Assembly (NCBI GenBank): GCA_004557855.1
Contig: SFFJ01000004.1
Span: 9,782-73,781, forward strand
Source of the DNA: Oscillospiraceae bacterium
GTDB lineage: Bacteria > Bacillota > Clostridia > Oscillospirales > Ruminococcaceae
Length of the DNA: 64,000 bases
Reading direction: 5' to 3'
Positions 41,569-49,456 of this stretch are shown here, one piece after another. The position numbers and the translations under genes are program-made. The notes under the pieces were generated by a model, which did not search any database, was not told the origin of the DNA, and saw only the letters and a program-made list of their open reading frames with translations. The stretch's first letter is position 1. Each line of letters opens with the position of its first letter.

Positions 41569-41904
41569 TCAGTCCCGCGCCGCCAGCAGCCCCAGGGCAA
41601 AATCCATGATCCGCTGCTTTTCGGCCGGTGTCAGCCGGTCCAGGAGGGCAGAAAGCCCCTCCGCCCCGCCTTCCGCTTGGAGGGCGGGCTTTTCTATTTG
41701 CGGCGAATGTCCGCACAGCCAGTCCACCGTCACATCGTACCGGTCGGCAATTTCCCGCAGCTTATTCCGGTAGGAATTGCTGCGCCCGGCCCGCCAGTCG
41801 GCCACCACGTTGCCGGTTTTGTAGCCGATGGAACGGGCAAATTCGGCGTCGGCGCCATGCCGGTCGGGGATGAGAGAGAGAATTCTTTGCAGCATAATAT
41901 CCAT
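41569..41904 (-). CDS. XRE-type helix-turn-helix regulator
   Basis: A 111-aa protein. Residues about 1-65 form a Cro/CI-like helix-turn-helix (DAEFARSIGYKTGNVVADWRAGRSNSYRNKLREIADRYDVTVDWLCG), with a short C-terminal helix (LTPAEKQRIMDFALGLLAA). It is divergent from two phage-like genes; the gap holds the palindrome CTCATAAATTATGAG. It therefore probably represses them. AAAGG lies about 10 nt before the ATG. Confidence 0.87.
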   Translation of the reverse strand: MDIMLQRILSLIPDRHGADAEFARSIGYKTGNVVADWRAGRSNSYRNKLREIADRYDVTVDWLCGHSPQIEKPALQAEGGAEGLSALLDRLTPAEKQRIMDFALGLLAARD

Positions 41905-41939
41905 ATTTTCACGCCTTTCTTTGGTCGATCCTACAAAAA

Positions 41940-41990
41940 CTCATAAATTATGAGAAAACACTTGAAATCACATAAAACATGAGTTACAAT
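41940..41990. promoter_or_regulatory. Operator palindrome and promoter of the holin-like cassette
   Basis: A perfect palindrome CTCATAAATTATGAG at 41940-41954 lies just upstream of TTGAAA (41962-41967), 17 bp, TACAAT (41985-41990) on plus. An extra ATGAGT half-site lies inside the spacer. Likely XRE repressor sites. The rest of the gap up to 42223 shows no gene. Confidence 0.68.
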
Positions 41991-42223
41991 GAAAAGTGGC
42001 CATTTCCCCGAAAGTTCGGGAAAACTACTGCTTTTGACGAAATCAAGCGGTCTCACAGCTTTATTGTAGCCGTGAAAGCCGCCGTTGTCAAGAGGGTAAA
42101 ACCTCATGGATATGAGTTTTCAGGGAACGGCCGGTCGGTGGGACGGCCTGCATTTTGCAGCGGGGGAGCCGCCCCATCCCCAAAAACAAAGCCCCGGCCG
42201 CAGCCGGGCAGAGAGGAAACACA

Positions 42224-42463
42224 ATGGAACAGGAAATCATCGCAGCAGTGCTGGCCCTTTGCGGCAGCTTGTGCGGCACCTACTTTGCCAACCGCAAAGC
42301 CTCGGCGCTCATCGCCTACCGGCTGGAGCAGCTGGAGCAAAAGGTGAACCGGCACAACCACGTCATCGAACGGCAGTACGAGCTGGAAAAACGGTTTGCG
42401 GAGCATGAACGGGACTATGCCGCTGTCTGCCACCGCATCCGGGAGCTGGAGAAAGGAGCATGA
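42224..42463 (+). CDS. Small phage-type membrane protein preceding holin (XhlA-like)
   Basis: A 79-aa protein: an N-terminal hydrophobic segment (IIAAVLALCGSLCGTYFA) then a coiled coil LEQLEQKVNRHNHVIERQYELEKRF. The segment LEQLEQKVNKHN is common, from memory, in prophage genes just before holins in Firmicutes. GAGGAAAC precedes the ATG. Its stop overlaps the next coding region (ATGA). Confidence 0.75.
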   Translation: MEQEIIAAVLALCGSLCGTYFANRKASALIAYRLEQLEQKVNRHNHVIERQYELEKRFAEHERDYAAVCHRIRELEKGA

Positions 42464-42465
42464 AA

Positions 42466-42753
42466 ATGAATGAATTTGTGACATGGGAGGCGCTGGGCAG
42501 CTATGCCGGCGCCGTGATGATGGTCACCCTCATCACGCAGCTTTTGAAGGGTACCCCGCTGGGACGCTGGAACAGCCAGCTGGTGGCCTATCTTATGGCG
42601 GCGGCGCTGCTGGTGGGCGCCGAGGCCGCAAACGGCCGCCCCCTGACGGTGCAAAGCACCGTTTTGTGCCTGCTGAACGCAGTCATGGTCGCCCTGGCCG
42701 CCGGCGGTGCCTATGATGCCGCCACCACCGTCCCCTTCCGCCACGAGGAGTAA
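42466..42753 (+). CDS. Holin-like small membrane protein
   Basis: A 95-aa protein starting MNEFVTWEALGSYAGAVMMVTLITQLLK, with three hydrophobic segments and a short basic/acidic tail. This start motif is typical of prophage holins in Clostridia. AAAGGAG lies 8 nt before the ATG at 42466; the ATG at 42460 overlaps the upstream stop and is too close to that site. No endolysin, capsid or integrase genes are present, so this is an isolated cassette rather than a prophage. Confidence 0.75.
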   Translation: MNEFVTWEALGSYAGAVMMVTLITQLLKGTPLGRWNSQLVAYLMAAALLVGAEAANGRPLTVQSTVLCLLNAVMVALAAGGAYDAATTVPFRHEE

Positions 42754-42775
42754 AACAAAGGCCGGGCTGCTGCTT

Positions 42776-43045
42776 TTATTCTTCCTTCGGGAAGACTTCT
42801 ATCATCAGGCGGCAGCCCAGCCGCACCCCCTCCGCAAAAGAACGGAAAGCATTTTCGGAAGAAAGCGTTTCCTGTATTTCTTCAAATTCCCGAAAAATCT
42901 CCTGCATATCGGATGGAAGAAAGGAATTGAGCCGGGTTTCCTTTTCCACCAGTTCCGTCAGTGCCTGCCGATATCGGGGAAGGTCGGTTATTTGAAAATC
43001 GGCAGGGAACAGATTGCCATAATAAAGCTCCTTTAAGAGAGACAT
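42776..43045 (-). CDS. DUF6809 family protein
   Basis: An 89-aa protein. MSLLKELYYGNLFP at the start and AFRSFAEGVRLGCRLMIEV at the end are the conserved blocks of DUF6809, a family common in Clostridia and often found near mobile or phage-like genes. AAAGGAGG precedes the ATG at 43045. Its function is unknown. Confidence 0.85.
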   Translation of the reverse strand: MSLLKELYYGNLFPADFQITDLPRYRQALTELVEKETRLNSFLPSDMQEIFREFEEIQETLSSENAFRSFAEGVRLGCRLMIEVFPKEE

Positions 43046-43207
43046 GGCGGCACCTCCTTTTCTTTCAGCATAGCACCGGGAAAGCAGTGTGTCTCCAACC
43101 CAAAGTAAGTATTTCTTCGGATTGGATTGCTTTTCCCACAATCCGCAACAGAGTGCCGCAAGAACGGCTTTCTTTCGGGGGAGCAAAAAAGAAAATAAAA
43201 AAAGTCA

Positions 43208-43236
43208 TTGACAAACGGGAAGTCGTGGCATATAAT
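43208..43236 (+). promoter_or_regulatory. Consensus promoter of the T-box transporter operon
   Basis: TTGACA (43208-43213), 17 bp, TATAAT (43231-43236). Perfect match at both hexamers. Confidence 0.9.
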
Positions 43237-43249
43237 AGCCACAAATACA

Positions 43250-43531
43250 AAACCTGTGATCGAGAAGAGTAACCGGTCAATTTTCGTTTATAGCGAACCG
43301 CAGATGGTGAAAGTGCGGCAGCGGAAGGATCGGCGAATGGCCTCGTGAGGGCGGCCGAACACGCCGAAAGGCGCCAGTAGCAGCCGACGGGAAACCGGCC
43401 CCGTTATCCATCCCGGCTTGCATCATGTGTGTAAGAACAGAGAGGACGCCGTTTGGCGCCAATGTGGGTGGTACCGCAGAACTGATATCCAGTCCTGTCC
43501 CAAGCAATGACTTGGGATGGGATTTTTTATT
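43250..43531 (+). promoter_or_regulatory. T-box leader controlling the ABC transporter operon
   Basis: Stem I begins with GAGAAGAGTAACCGGTC, where AGTA forms the loop-E side. Its distal stem CCGGTC pairs with GATCGG, and the far end has AGCGAACCGCAGATGGTGAAAGTGCGG. The specifier side reads CGAATGGC, with TGG (Trp) directly after the GAA of the loop-E motif. The antiterminator T-box AATGTGGGTGGTACCGCAG is at 43461-43479. The terminator is TCCCAAG-CAATGA-CTTGGGA with outer TCC/GGA pairs, followed by TTTTTT (43492-43531). Uncharged tRNA would permit read-through. Confidence 0.92.
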
Positions 43532-43552
43532 TTGCCGAAAGGAGCGTGCGCC

Positions 43553-43606
43553 ATGAAAATACTGCTTTTGCCGGGGCGGCGATGGCGCCAGGCGACAGAA
43601 CCGTGA
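43553..43606 (+). CDS. Possible 17-codon upstream ORF after the T-box
   Basis: MKILLLPGRRWRQATEP, with a good ribosome binding site (AAAGGAG, 8 nt) and one Trp codon. It lies after the T-box terminator and 38 nt before the lipoprotein gene. It may be a leader peptide or chance; the ribosome binding site is its only support. Confidence 0.4.
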   Translation: MKILLLPGRRWRQATEP

Positions 43607-43644
43607 CCGCCGATAACACCATAAACCGAAAAGGAGATATCACC

Positions 43645-44619
43645 ATGAAAACCAACCTGAAAAAATTTGCCGCCCTTATTCTTGCCGTTTTGTTCGTATG
43701 CTGCCTTGCCGCCTGCGGCGGGGAACAGCAAAAGGTCTCGATCATCGGCATCAGCCAGTACGGCGAGCATGAAAGCCTGGATAACTGCCGGTTGGGCTTT
43801 TTGCAGGGACTGAAGGACGCGGGTCTCACGGAAGGTGTCGACTATGTCATCGACTACCAGAACGCCGGGTTTGATGATAACATCGTAAAGCAGATCGCCG
43901 AGAGCTTCAGCGCCAATAATGTCGCCCTGATGTGCGGCATCGCCACCCCCAGCGCCATGGCCTGCTATGCCGCCGCCGAAAATAAAAACATCCCCGTTAT
44001 CTTTACCGCCATTACCGACCCGGTACAGGCCAAGCTGGATACCGGCAACGTGACCGGCACCAGCGATAAGCTGGCGGTGGAGGGACAGCTGGAGCTGATC
44101 CGTGCCATGCAGCCGGACGCCGAGACCATCGGCATTTTGTACACCACCAGCGAGCCGAATTCGGTTTCCGCCATTGCGGAATATGAGGAAAAAGCCCCGG
44201 CCTACGGCTTTACCATCGAGGCGGTGGGGGTGACCTCCCAGCCGGAGGTGGTGCAGGCCTGCGATACCCTGCTGGCCAAAGGGGTGGACTGCATGAGCAA
44301 CCTGACCGACAACAACGTGGTGGGGATGCTGCCCGCCATTCTGGAAAAGACCAACGCCAAAAAGGTGCCGGTTTACGGCAGCGAGATCGAGCAGGTAAAG
44401 AAGGGCTGCGTTGCCTCCATCGGCATTGATTATTTTGAGCTGGGACGGCAGACCGGTGCGATGGCCGCAAAGGTTTTGAAGGGCGAGGCCACCTGCGAGG
44501 AGATGCCCTATGAGACCATCAAGGAGTACGGGCTGTATGTCAGCTACCCCGCCATGGAGGAAATGGGCTTGACCCTGCCGGAGGATTACGCTGCCCGTGC
44601 CATCGATGCCAACGCCTGA
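43645..44619 (+). CDS. ABC transporter substrate-binding lipoprotein (TrpX type)
   Basis: A 324-aa lipoprotein with signal peptide and lipobox CLAACGG (Cys near residue 25). The body matches the ABC_sub_bind family: VSIIGISQYGEHESLDNCRLGFLQGLKDAGL, then NNVALMCGIATPSAMACYAAAENKNIPVIFTAITDPVQAKL, and GCVASIGIDYFELGRQTGAMAAKVLKGE. With a T-box leader, this matches the predicted tryptophan/tyrosine TrpXYZ systems. AAGGAG precedes the ATG. It binds substrate outside the membrane and docks on the permease encoded next. Confidence 0.88.
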   Translation: MKTNLKKFAALILAVLFVCCLAACGGEQQKVSIIGISQYGEHESLDNCRLGFLQGLKDAGLTEGVDYVIDYQNAGFDDNIVKQIAESFSANNVALMCGIATPSAMACYAAAENKNIPVIFTAITDPVQAKLDTGNVTGTSDKLAVEGQLELIRAMQPDAETIGILYTTSEPNSVSAIAEYEEKAPAYGFTIEAVGVTSQPEVVQACDTLLAKGVDCMSNLTDNNVVGMLPAILEKTNAKKVPVYGSEIEQVKKGCVASIGIDYFELGRQTGAMAAKVLKGEATCEEMPYETIKEYGLYVSYPAMEEMGLTLPEDYAARAIDANA

Positions 44620-44653
44620 TTTTGATTTTTGATGTGACCGCAAGGAGAACGCC

Positions 44654-45562
44654 ATGCTGAACGTGATACTGGAAACCTGTGCCGGGACCCTGACGCAGGG
44701 GCTCATCTATGCCATATTGTCCTACGGCATTTTCATCACCTACAAAATACTGGACTTCCCCGACCTGACGGTGGACGGCAGCTTCCCCCTCGGGGCGGCG
44801 GTCACTGCCGTGCTGCTCACCCGCGGCGTCAATGCATGGTTGACGCTGCCGGTGGCGATGCTCATCGGGGCGGCGGCCGGGCTTTGCACGGGGCTTATCC
44901 ATGTCCGGGCCCGGGTGCGGGACCTGCTGGCCGGCATCATCACCATGACGGCGCTGTATTCCGTCAACCTGCAGATCGCAGGCTCCAACCTGATGGTGGA
45001 ACGGGCCATCGATACCATTTATACCTCCGCGCCGGTGATGGCGCTGCTGGGCGGCGTGCCGCTCTTGTACCGCAAGCTCATCCTATCGCTGCTGCTGGTG
45101 GTGGTCATCGGGGCCATCCTGGAATGGTATTTTTCCACCAAAAACGGCCTGCTGCTGCGGGCGGTGGGGGATAACGAAACGCTGGTGACCACCCTTGCGG
45201 TGGATAAGGGCCGGATGAAAATTCTGGGGCTGGTCATCGCCAATGCACTGGTGGCGCTTTCCGGCTGCATCGTCTGCCAGGAGGGGCGCTCCTTCAGCGC
45301 CACGATGGGCACCGGCCAGATGGTATTCGGTCTGGCGGCGGTCATCATCGGTACCACGCTGTTCCGCCGCATGACCTTTGTAAAGGGCACCGCGGCGGTG
45401 GTCATCGGCAGTATTCTGTATAAGGCCTGTATTCAGGCGGCGATCCTGCTGGGGCTGCCCGCCAATATGCTGAAATTTATAACGGCTGCCTTGTTCCTTG
45501 TCATCCTCATCACCGGGAACATGGGCCGCGGGAAGGGAGGCGCCGACCGTGCTGGAGCTTAA
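44654..45562 (+). CDS. ABC transporter permease (TrpY type)
   Basis: A 302-aa permease with about 8-9 helices of the branched-chain-amino-acid/TrpY group: DFPDLTVDGSFPLGAAVTAVLL, LLAGIITMTALYSVNLQIAGSNL, LLLRAVGDNETLVTTLAVDKGRMKILGLVIANALVALSGC and GQMVFGLAAVIIGTTLF. The sole permease subunit probably works as a homodimer. GCAAGGAG precedes the ATG. It overlaps the ATPase gene by 14 nt. Confidence 0.9.
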   Translation: MLNVILETCAGTLTQGLIYAILSYGIFITYKILDFPDLTVDGSFPLGAAVTAVLLTRGVNAWLTLPVAMLIGAAAGLCTGLIHVRARVRDLLAGIITMTALYSVNLQIAGSNLMVERAIDTIYTSAPVMALLGGVPLLYRKLILSLLLVVVIGAILEWYFSTKNGLLLRAVGDNETLVTTLAVDKGRMKILGLVIANALVALSGCIVCQEGRSFSATMGTGQMVFGLAAVIIGTTLFRRMTFVKGTAAVVIGSILYKACIQAAILLGLPANMLKFITAALFLVILITGNMGRGKGGADRAGA

Positions 45563-46322
45563 AAACATCACCAAAATATATAACCCCGGGGAGATCACCG
45601 AAGCCTGCCTGTTCCGGGATTTCAACCTTTCGGTGGAGGCCGGTGAATTCGTGTCCATCGTGGGCAGCAACGGCAGCGGCAAAACCTCGCTGCTCAATAT
45701 CATCTGCGGCAGCATCCCCATCGAGGGCGGCGACGTCATCATTGACGGGGAAAGCATGCTGCATAAAAAGGAATTTGTGCGGTACCGCCGCTTCGGGCGG
45801 GTGTACCAGAACCCCGCCTTCGGCACCAGCCCCAACCTGACGATGTTCGAGAACCTTTCGCTGGCCGATAATAAGGGCAAAGCCTATGACCTGGGCCGGG
45901 GCGTCAACCACCCCCGCCGGGAGGCCTACCGGGAGCAGCTGGCGGCGCTGGGACTGGGGCTGGAGGACAAAATGGACGTGAAGATGGGGGCGCTTTCCGG
46001 GGGGCAGCGGCAGGCGGTCGCCCTGCTGATGGCCACCATGACCCCCATTGATTTTCTCATCCTGGATGAGCACACCGCCGCCCTGGACCCCAAAACCGCC
46101 GATACCATCATGGCGCTGACCGACCGGGTGGTGCGGGAAAAGGGCCTGACGGCCATCATGGTGACCCACAACCTGCGCTATGCCGTGGAATACGGCAGCC
46201 GCCTTTTGATGATGGATAAGGGGCAGCTGGTGCTGGATGCCGCCGGGGAGCAAAAGCGGCAGATGGGCGTGGAGGATATCCTTGACCTGTTTACGAAAAT
46301 CAGTATCGAGTGCGGCAACTGA
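45549..46322 (+). CDS. ABC transporter ATP-binding protein (TrpZ type)
   Basis: A 257-aa ATPase. Walker A GSNGSGKTS, Q-loop YQNPAFG, signature LSGGQRQAVALLMA, Walker B FLILDEHTAAL and the switch His in MVTHNLRYAV. The GTG start at 45549 overlaps the permease 3' end and follows GGGAGG by 9 nt. It powers the T-box-controlled importer. Confidence 0.93.
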   Translation: MLELKNITKIYNPGEITEACLFRDFNLSVEAGEFVSIVGSNGSGKTSLLNIICGSIPIEGGDVIIDGESMLHKKEFVRYRRFGRVYQNPAFGTSPNLTMFENLSLADNKGKAYDLGRGVNHPRREAYREQLAALGLGLEDKMDVKMGALSGGQRQAVALLMATMTPIDFLILDEHTAALDPKTADTIMALTDRVVREKGLTAIMVTHNLRYAVEYGSRLLMMDKGQLVLDAAGEQKRQMGVEDILDLFTKISIECGN

Positions 46323-46545
46323 TGCCGCCCCTGCCGCCAAACGGCAAAGGGGGCTTTTGCAAAGAAAAGTTCGGGGGAAACGCCGGACTTTTTTTGCGTT
46401 TGCGGGGGCGGGGGAGATTGTTTTAGGGCGGAAAATCTGCTATACTGTCATTGACCGGAGTTAATTTTCCCGGCGTTTACATATTGTTCAAGCAAAATGC
46501 CGGAAACTGCGGTATGATAATAGAAAAGCACAGGGGGGCAGCGGG

Positions 46546-47409
46546 ATGTTCGGATATGTAAAGACCTGCACGCCGCAGCTGCGCCTGTGCGAATGGGAAG
46601 CCTACCGGGGCATCTACTGCGGGCTGTGCCGCACGCTGGGGCGGCGGTTCGGGCCGCTGGCAAGGCTGACCTTGAGCTATGATTTTACCTTTTACGCCAT
46701 GCTGGAAATGGCGCTGGGGGAGGAGACCCCGACCTTTCAAAGGCGGGGCTGCGGGGTGAACCCCCTGCGGCGCTGCCTGCACTGTGAGGAGAACGAGGCG
46801 CTTTCCCATGCGGCGGACCTGGCGGTGCTTTCGCTGTGGTACAAGGCGGAGGATACCATCGAGGACGGCGGCCTGTGGAGCCGGTGCGGTGGACGCCTGC
46901 TGCGGCTGATGCTGCGGCGGCAGTACCGCCGGGTGGCGCAGCAGTATCCCACCGTCGATGCGGTATTCGCCGGGGAGATGCAGCGCCAGCGGGAGCTGGA
47001 GCAGCGCCCCGACGCCGGACTGGACGAGCTGTGCGAGCCGACCGCCAAAATGACGGCGGCGATGCTGGGGCTCATCAGCGGGGAGGCGGGCGAGCGCAGG
47101 ATACTGGAACGACTGGGCTATCTGCTGGGGCGGTATATCTACATGGCGGATGCGCTGGACGACCGGGAAAAGGACCGAAAGCATGGGGATTTTAACCCGT
47201 TTTTACGGATAGAAAGCGACCCCGGGGAGGCGGTGCGGCACGCCGAGGGCAGCCTGCTGCTGACGATAGGGGAGATGGGCGCGGCATTGGATTTATTGGA
47301 GCTGCGGCGCTTTTCGCCGATTTTGGAGAATATCATCCGTCTGGGCCTGTCCCAAACGGTGGAGCAACTGAAACTACCCCCCGAGCAAAGGAGGAAACAC
47401 AAGGAATGA
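46546..47409 (+). CDS. DUF5685 family protein
   Basis: A 287-aa soluble protein. The N terminus MFGYVKTCTPQLRLCEWEAYRGIYCGLCRTL holds conserved Cys (CGLC) and CGVNPLRRCLHCEEN holds more. DALDDREKDRKHGDFNPF is typical of the family and resembles an acidic metal-binding segment of polyprenyl synthase-like folds. It is co-encoded with a DnaJ-domain protein (ATGA overlap), the usual neighbour. GGGGGG precedes the ATG. Molecular role unknown. Confidence 0.87.
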   Translation: MFGYVKTCTPQLRLCEWEAYRGIYCGLCRTLGRRFGPLARLTLSYDFTFYAMLEMALGEETPTFQRRGCGVNPLRRCLHCEENEALSHAADLAVLSLWYKAEDTIEDGGLWSRCGGRLLRLMLRRQYRRVAQQYPTVDAVFAGEMQRQRELEQRPDAGLDELCEPTAKMTAAMLGLISGEAGERRILERLGYLLGRYIYMADALDDREKDRKHGDFNPFLRIESDPGEAVRHAEGSLLLTIGEMGAALDLLELRRFSPILENIIRLGLSQTVEQLKLPPEQRRKHKE

Positions 47410-48017
47410 CTGACCCCTATAAAGTTTTGGGAGTAAGCCCCCATGCGACCGACGACGAGGTGAAGGACGCCTACCGCCGGCTGGCACGGAAATATCACCC
47501 CGATAACTATGTAAATAACCCGCTTTCCGACCTTGCGACCGAGAAGATGAAGGAGATCAACGAGGCGTATGATGAGATCCAGCGGCAGCGCAAGGGCAGC
47601 GGCAGCGGCTACGGGCAGCAGAGCTATGGCGGGTATCAGCAGGGCTACGGCGGCTACCGGCAGCAAAGCTACGGCGGCTCCGGGCAGTTTGCGGATATCC
47701 GGCGGCTCATCAACCTGAACCGGCTGGCCGACGCCGAGGAGCTGCTGGACGGGGTGGCCTCCGGCAGCCGGGGCGCCGAGTGGAACTATCTGAAGGGCGT
47801 GGTGAACTACCGTAAGGGCTGGCTGGATAACGCAGTGACCTATTTGAATACGGCGTGCAGTATGGAGCCGGGCAACATGGAATACCGGCAGGCGCTGAAC
47901 CAGCTGACCCAGCGGCAGCAGGGATATGCCCAGGCGGGCGGCACCAGCATGTGCGAGGTATGCGCTTCGCTTTATTGTGCCAATGCCTGCTGTAACTGCA
48001 TGGGAGGTGGCTGCTGA
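47406..48017 (+). CDS. J-domain protein with Gly/Tyr/Gln repeats and Cys-rich tail
   Basis: A 203-aa protein. The N-terminal J domain has LARKYHPDNYV with the HPD motif needed to stimulate DnaK. A low-complexity linker (residues about 62-98) repeats GYGQQSYGG/GYRQQSYGG. A TPR-like helical part follows (LADAEELLDGVASG...AEWNYLKGVVNYRKGW). The end is CEVCASLYCANACCNCMGGGC with seven Cys, probably metal-binding. It overlaps DUF5685 by 4 nt and the next gene by 1 nt, indicating tight coupling. The client is unknown. Confidence 0.9.
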   Translation: MTDPYKVLGVSPHATDDEVKDAYRRLARKYHPDNYVNNPLSDLATEKMKEINEAYDEIQRQRKGSGSGYGQQSYGGYQQGYGGYRQQSYGGSGQFADIRRLINLNRLADAEELLDGVASGSRGAEWNYLKGVVNYRKGWLDNAVTYLNTACSMEPGNMEYRQALNQLTQRQQGYAQAGGTSMCEVCASLYCANACCNCMGGGC

Positions 48018-48559
48018 TGCAGAAAAAGAGCGCGCAGGTGGCGCTGGGCGGCATCGCAACGGGGATGTGTATTGCTCTGATGTTTGCCACCGGGATGATC
48101 CCGTTTTCCTACTACGCCCTGCCGGCGCTGGCCGGGCTGGTGCTCATTGCGGTGCGGGAGGAAAACGGCCTTTCCACGGCGCTGATCGTATTTGCGGCGG
48201 TTTCGCTGCTTTCGGTCTTTGTGGTGCCCATCAAGGAGGCGGCGCTTTTGTTCATCGCCTTTTTCGGGTACTATCCCATCCTGCAGGAAAGCTTTGCGAA
48301 GATCCGGCCGGGGGCCTTGAGCTGGGTGGTGCGGTTTATCATCTTTAATGCGGCGGTGGCGGCGGCCTACTGGGTCATCGTCCACGTATTCGGCATCACC
48401 GAGATCCTGGAGGAGTTCGGAAATTTCGGGAAGTATTCGGTGCTGGTGCTGCTGGCCTTTGCCAATGTGTTTTTTGTGATTTACGACGGCGCGGTGCGCA
48501 ACATCACGCTGGCGTACCGGAACTGGTTCAGGCCGAAAATACTGAAAAAGGCCCGCTGA
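48017..48559 (+). CDS. Membrane protein encoded with DUF5685 and DnaJ
   Basis: A 180-aa protein with about five helices (GGIATGMCIALMFATGMIPF, ALPALAGLVLIAV, ALIVFAAVSLLSVFVVPI, ALLFIAFFGYYPIL, YSVLVLLAFANVFFVIYDG). The start codon overlaps the stop of the J-domain gene (TGATG). Overall layout resembles small uncharacterised integral proteins, some ECF-transporter S-component-like, but this is not certain. Function unknown. Confidence 0.75.
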   Translation: MQKKSAQVALGGIATGMCIALMFATGMIPFSYYALPALAGLVLIAVREENGLSTALIVFAAVSLLSVFVVPIKEAALLFIAFFGYYPILQESFAKIRPGALSWVVRFIIFNAAVAAAYWVIVHVFGITEILEEFGNFGKYSVLVLLAFANVFFVIYDGAVRNITLAYRNWFRPKILKKAR

Positions 48560-48603
48560 TGCGGGGCGTGACGGCGGTTCTTTTGCGTGGCAGGGGGACC
48601 GCC

Positions 48604-48698
48604 GCGCGGTTTATGGCGGCCGGGCGGGCCGGGCGGCGGAGCCGCCGCCGGGCGAAGCCCGGCGCACCGCCCCCGCAGGGGGTGGCGGCTCCGCCGTA
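48604..48698. repeat. GC-rich hairpin cluster, degenerate relative of the cloverleaf elements
   Basis: Contains GGCGGC-GGA-GCCGCC, GCCGGGC-GAA-GCCCGGC and CCGCCCCC-GCA-GGGGGTGG arms with 3-nt loops, but no clear outer stem. Confidence 0.7.
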
Positions 48699-48736
48699 GA
48701 CCTGCGGCAGCCGGAAGGCATAAAAGGGGAGACAAA

Positions 48737-49396
48737 ATGTATCGACTGTTTTTATTTGATCTGGACGGGACGCTGGTGGATACCTCGCCGGGCATCCTGG
48801 AGGCGCTGCGGCAGTTGGAGCGCGAAATGGGCGCCGAGCCGCTGCCGCAAAAAACGCTGGAAAAATTCGTGGGGCCGCCGCTGGACTGGTCGATGGAGAC
48901 CTACTACGGGCTGGACCCCGAAACGGCGCGGGAGTGGTCGGAGGTGTACCGGCGCATCTACGGGCAGGAAGGCGGGATAGAAAATTCCCGGCTGTACCCC
49001 TACATAAAGGAAACGCTGGCGCTCATCCGGGAAAAGGGCGGCCGGTGTGCGGTGACCTCGCTGAAATCCCACGATATGGTGGCGACCACGCTGGATGTTT
49101 ACGATCTCTCGAAGGAATTTGATGTGCTGGTGGGCCGCAGCGACCGCTGCCCTACCAAGGCGGATACCATCCGGGAGGCGATGCGGCTGCTGGACTGGCA
49201 GGATAAAAGCACGGCGGTGCTGCTGGGCGACAGCCGCTATGACGGCGAGGGCGCCATGGAGGCCGGGGTGGACTTTGTGCCGCTGACCTATGGCTTCGGC
49301 TTTGCCGAGCCGGGCAGCATGGACGGGCTGGCCTGCACCGCCGTGGCAGAAAAGCCGGAGGATGTTTTCCGGTTTGTGCAGGCGCAGTTTGCATAA
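48737..49396 (+). CDS. HAD-family phosphatase (phosphoglycolate phosphatase/PpaX-like)
   Basis: A 219-aa hydrolase. Motif I FDLDGTLVDTS (nucleophile and acid Asp), motif II VTSLKS, motif III Lys in CPTKADTI and motif IV LLGDSRYDGEGA. The helical cap with FVGPPLDWSMETYYGLD places it in the Gph/PpaX group. Likely substrates are small phosphate esters; the exact one is unknown. AGGGGAG precedes the ATG at 48737. Confidence 0.9.
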   Translation: MYRLFLFDLDGTLVDTSPGILEALRQLEREMGAEPLPQKTLEKFVGPPLDWSMETYYGLDPETAREWSEVYRRIYGQEGGIENSRLYPYIKETLALIREKGGRCAVTSLKSHDMVATTLDVYDLSKEFDVLVGRSDRCPTKADTIREAMRLLDWQDKSTAVLLGDSRYDGEGAMEAGVDFVPLTYGFGFAEPGSMDGLACTAVAEKPEDVFRFVQAQFA

Positions 49397-49456
49397 CCGG
49401 CAGACTGGCCCTTTCGGGCAATTTCCCCGTTGCGGCGGGCGCGCCTCCGCTTGACT

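Noticed and set aside
42224..43045. Complete prophage or mobile element
   Set aside because: No integrase, terminase, capsid or recombinase gene occurs within the window on either side.
43508..43552. Second terminator after the T-box
   Set aside because: No stem could be formed beyond the CTTGGGA hairpin already assigned.
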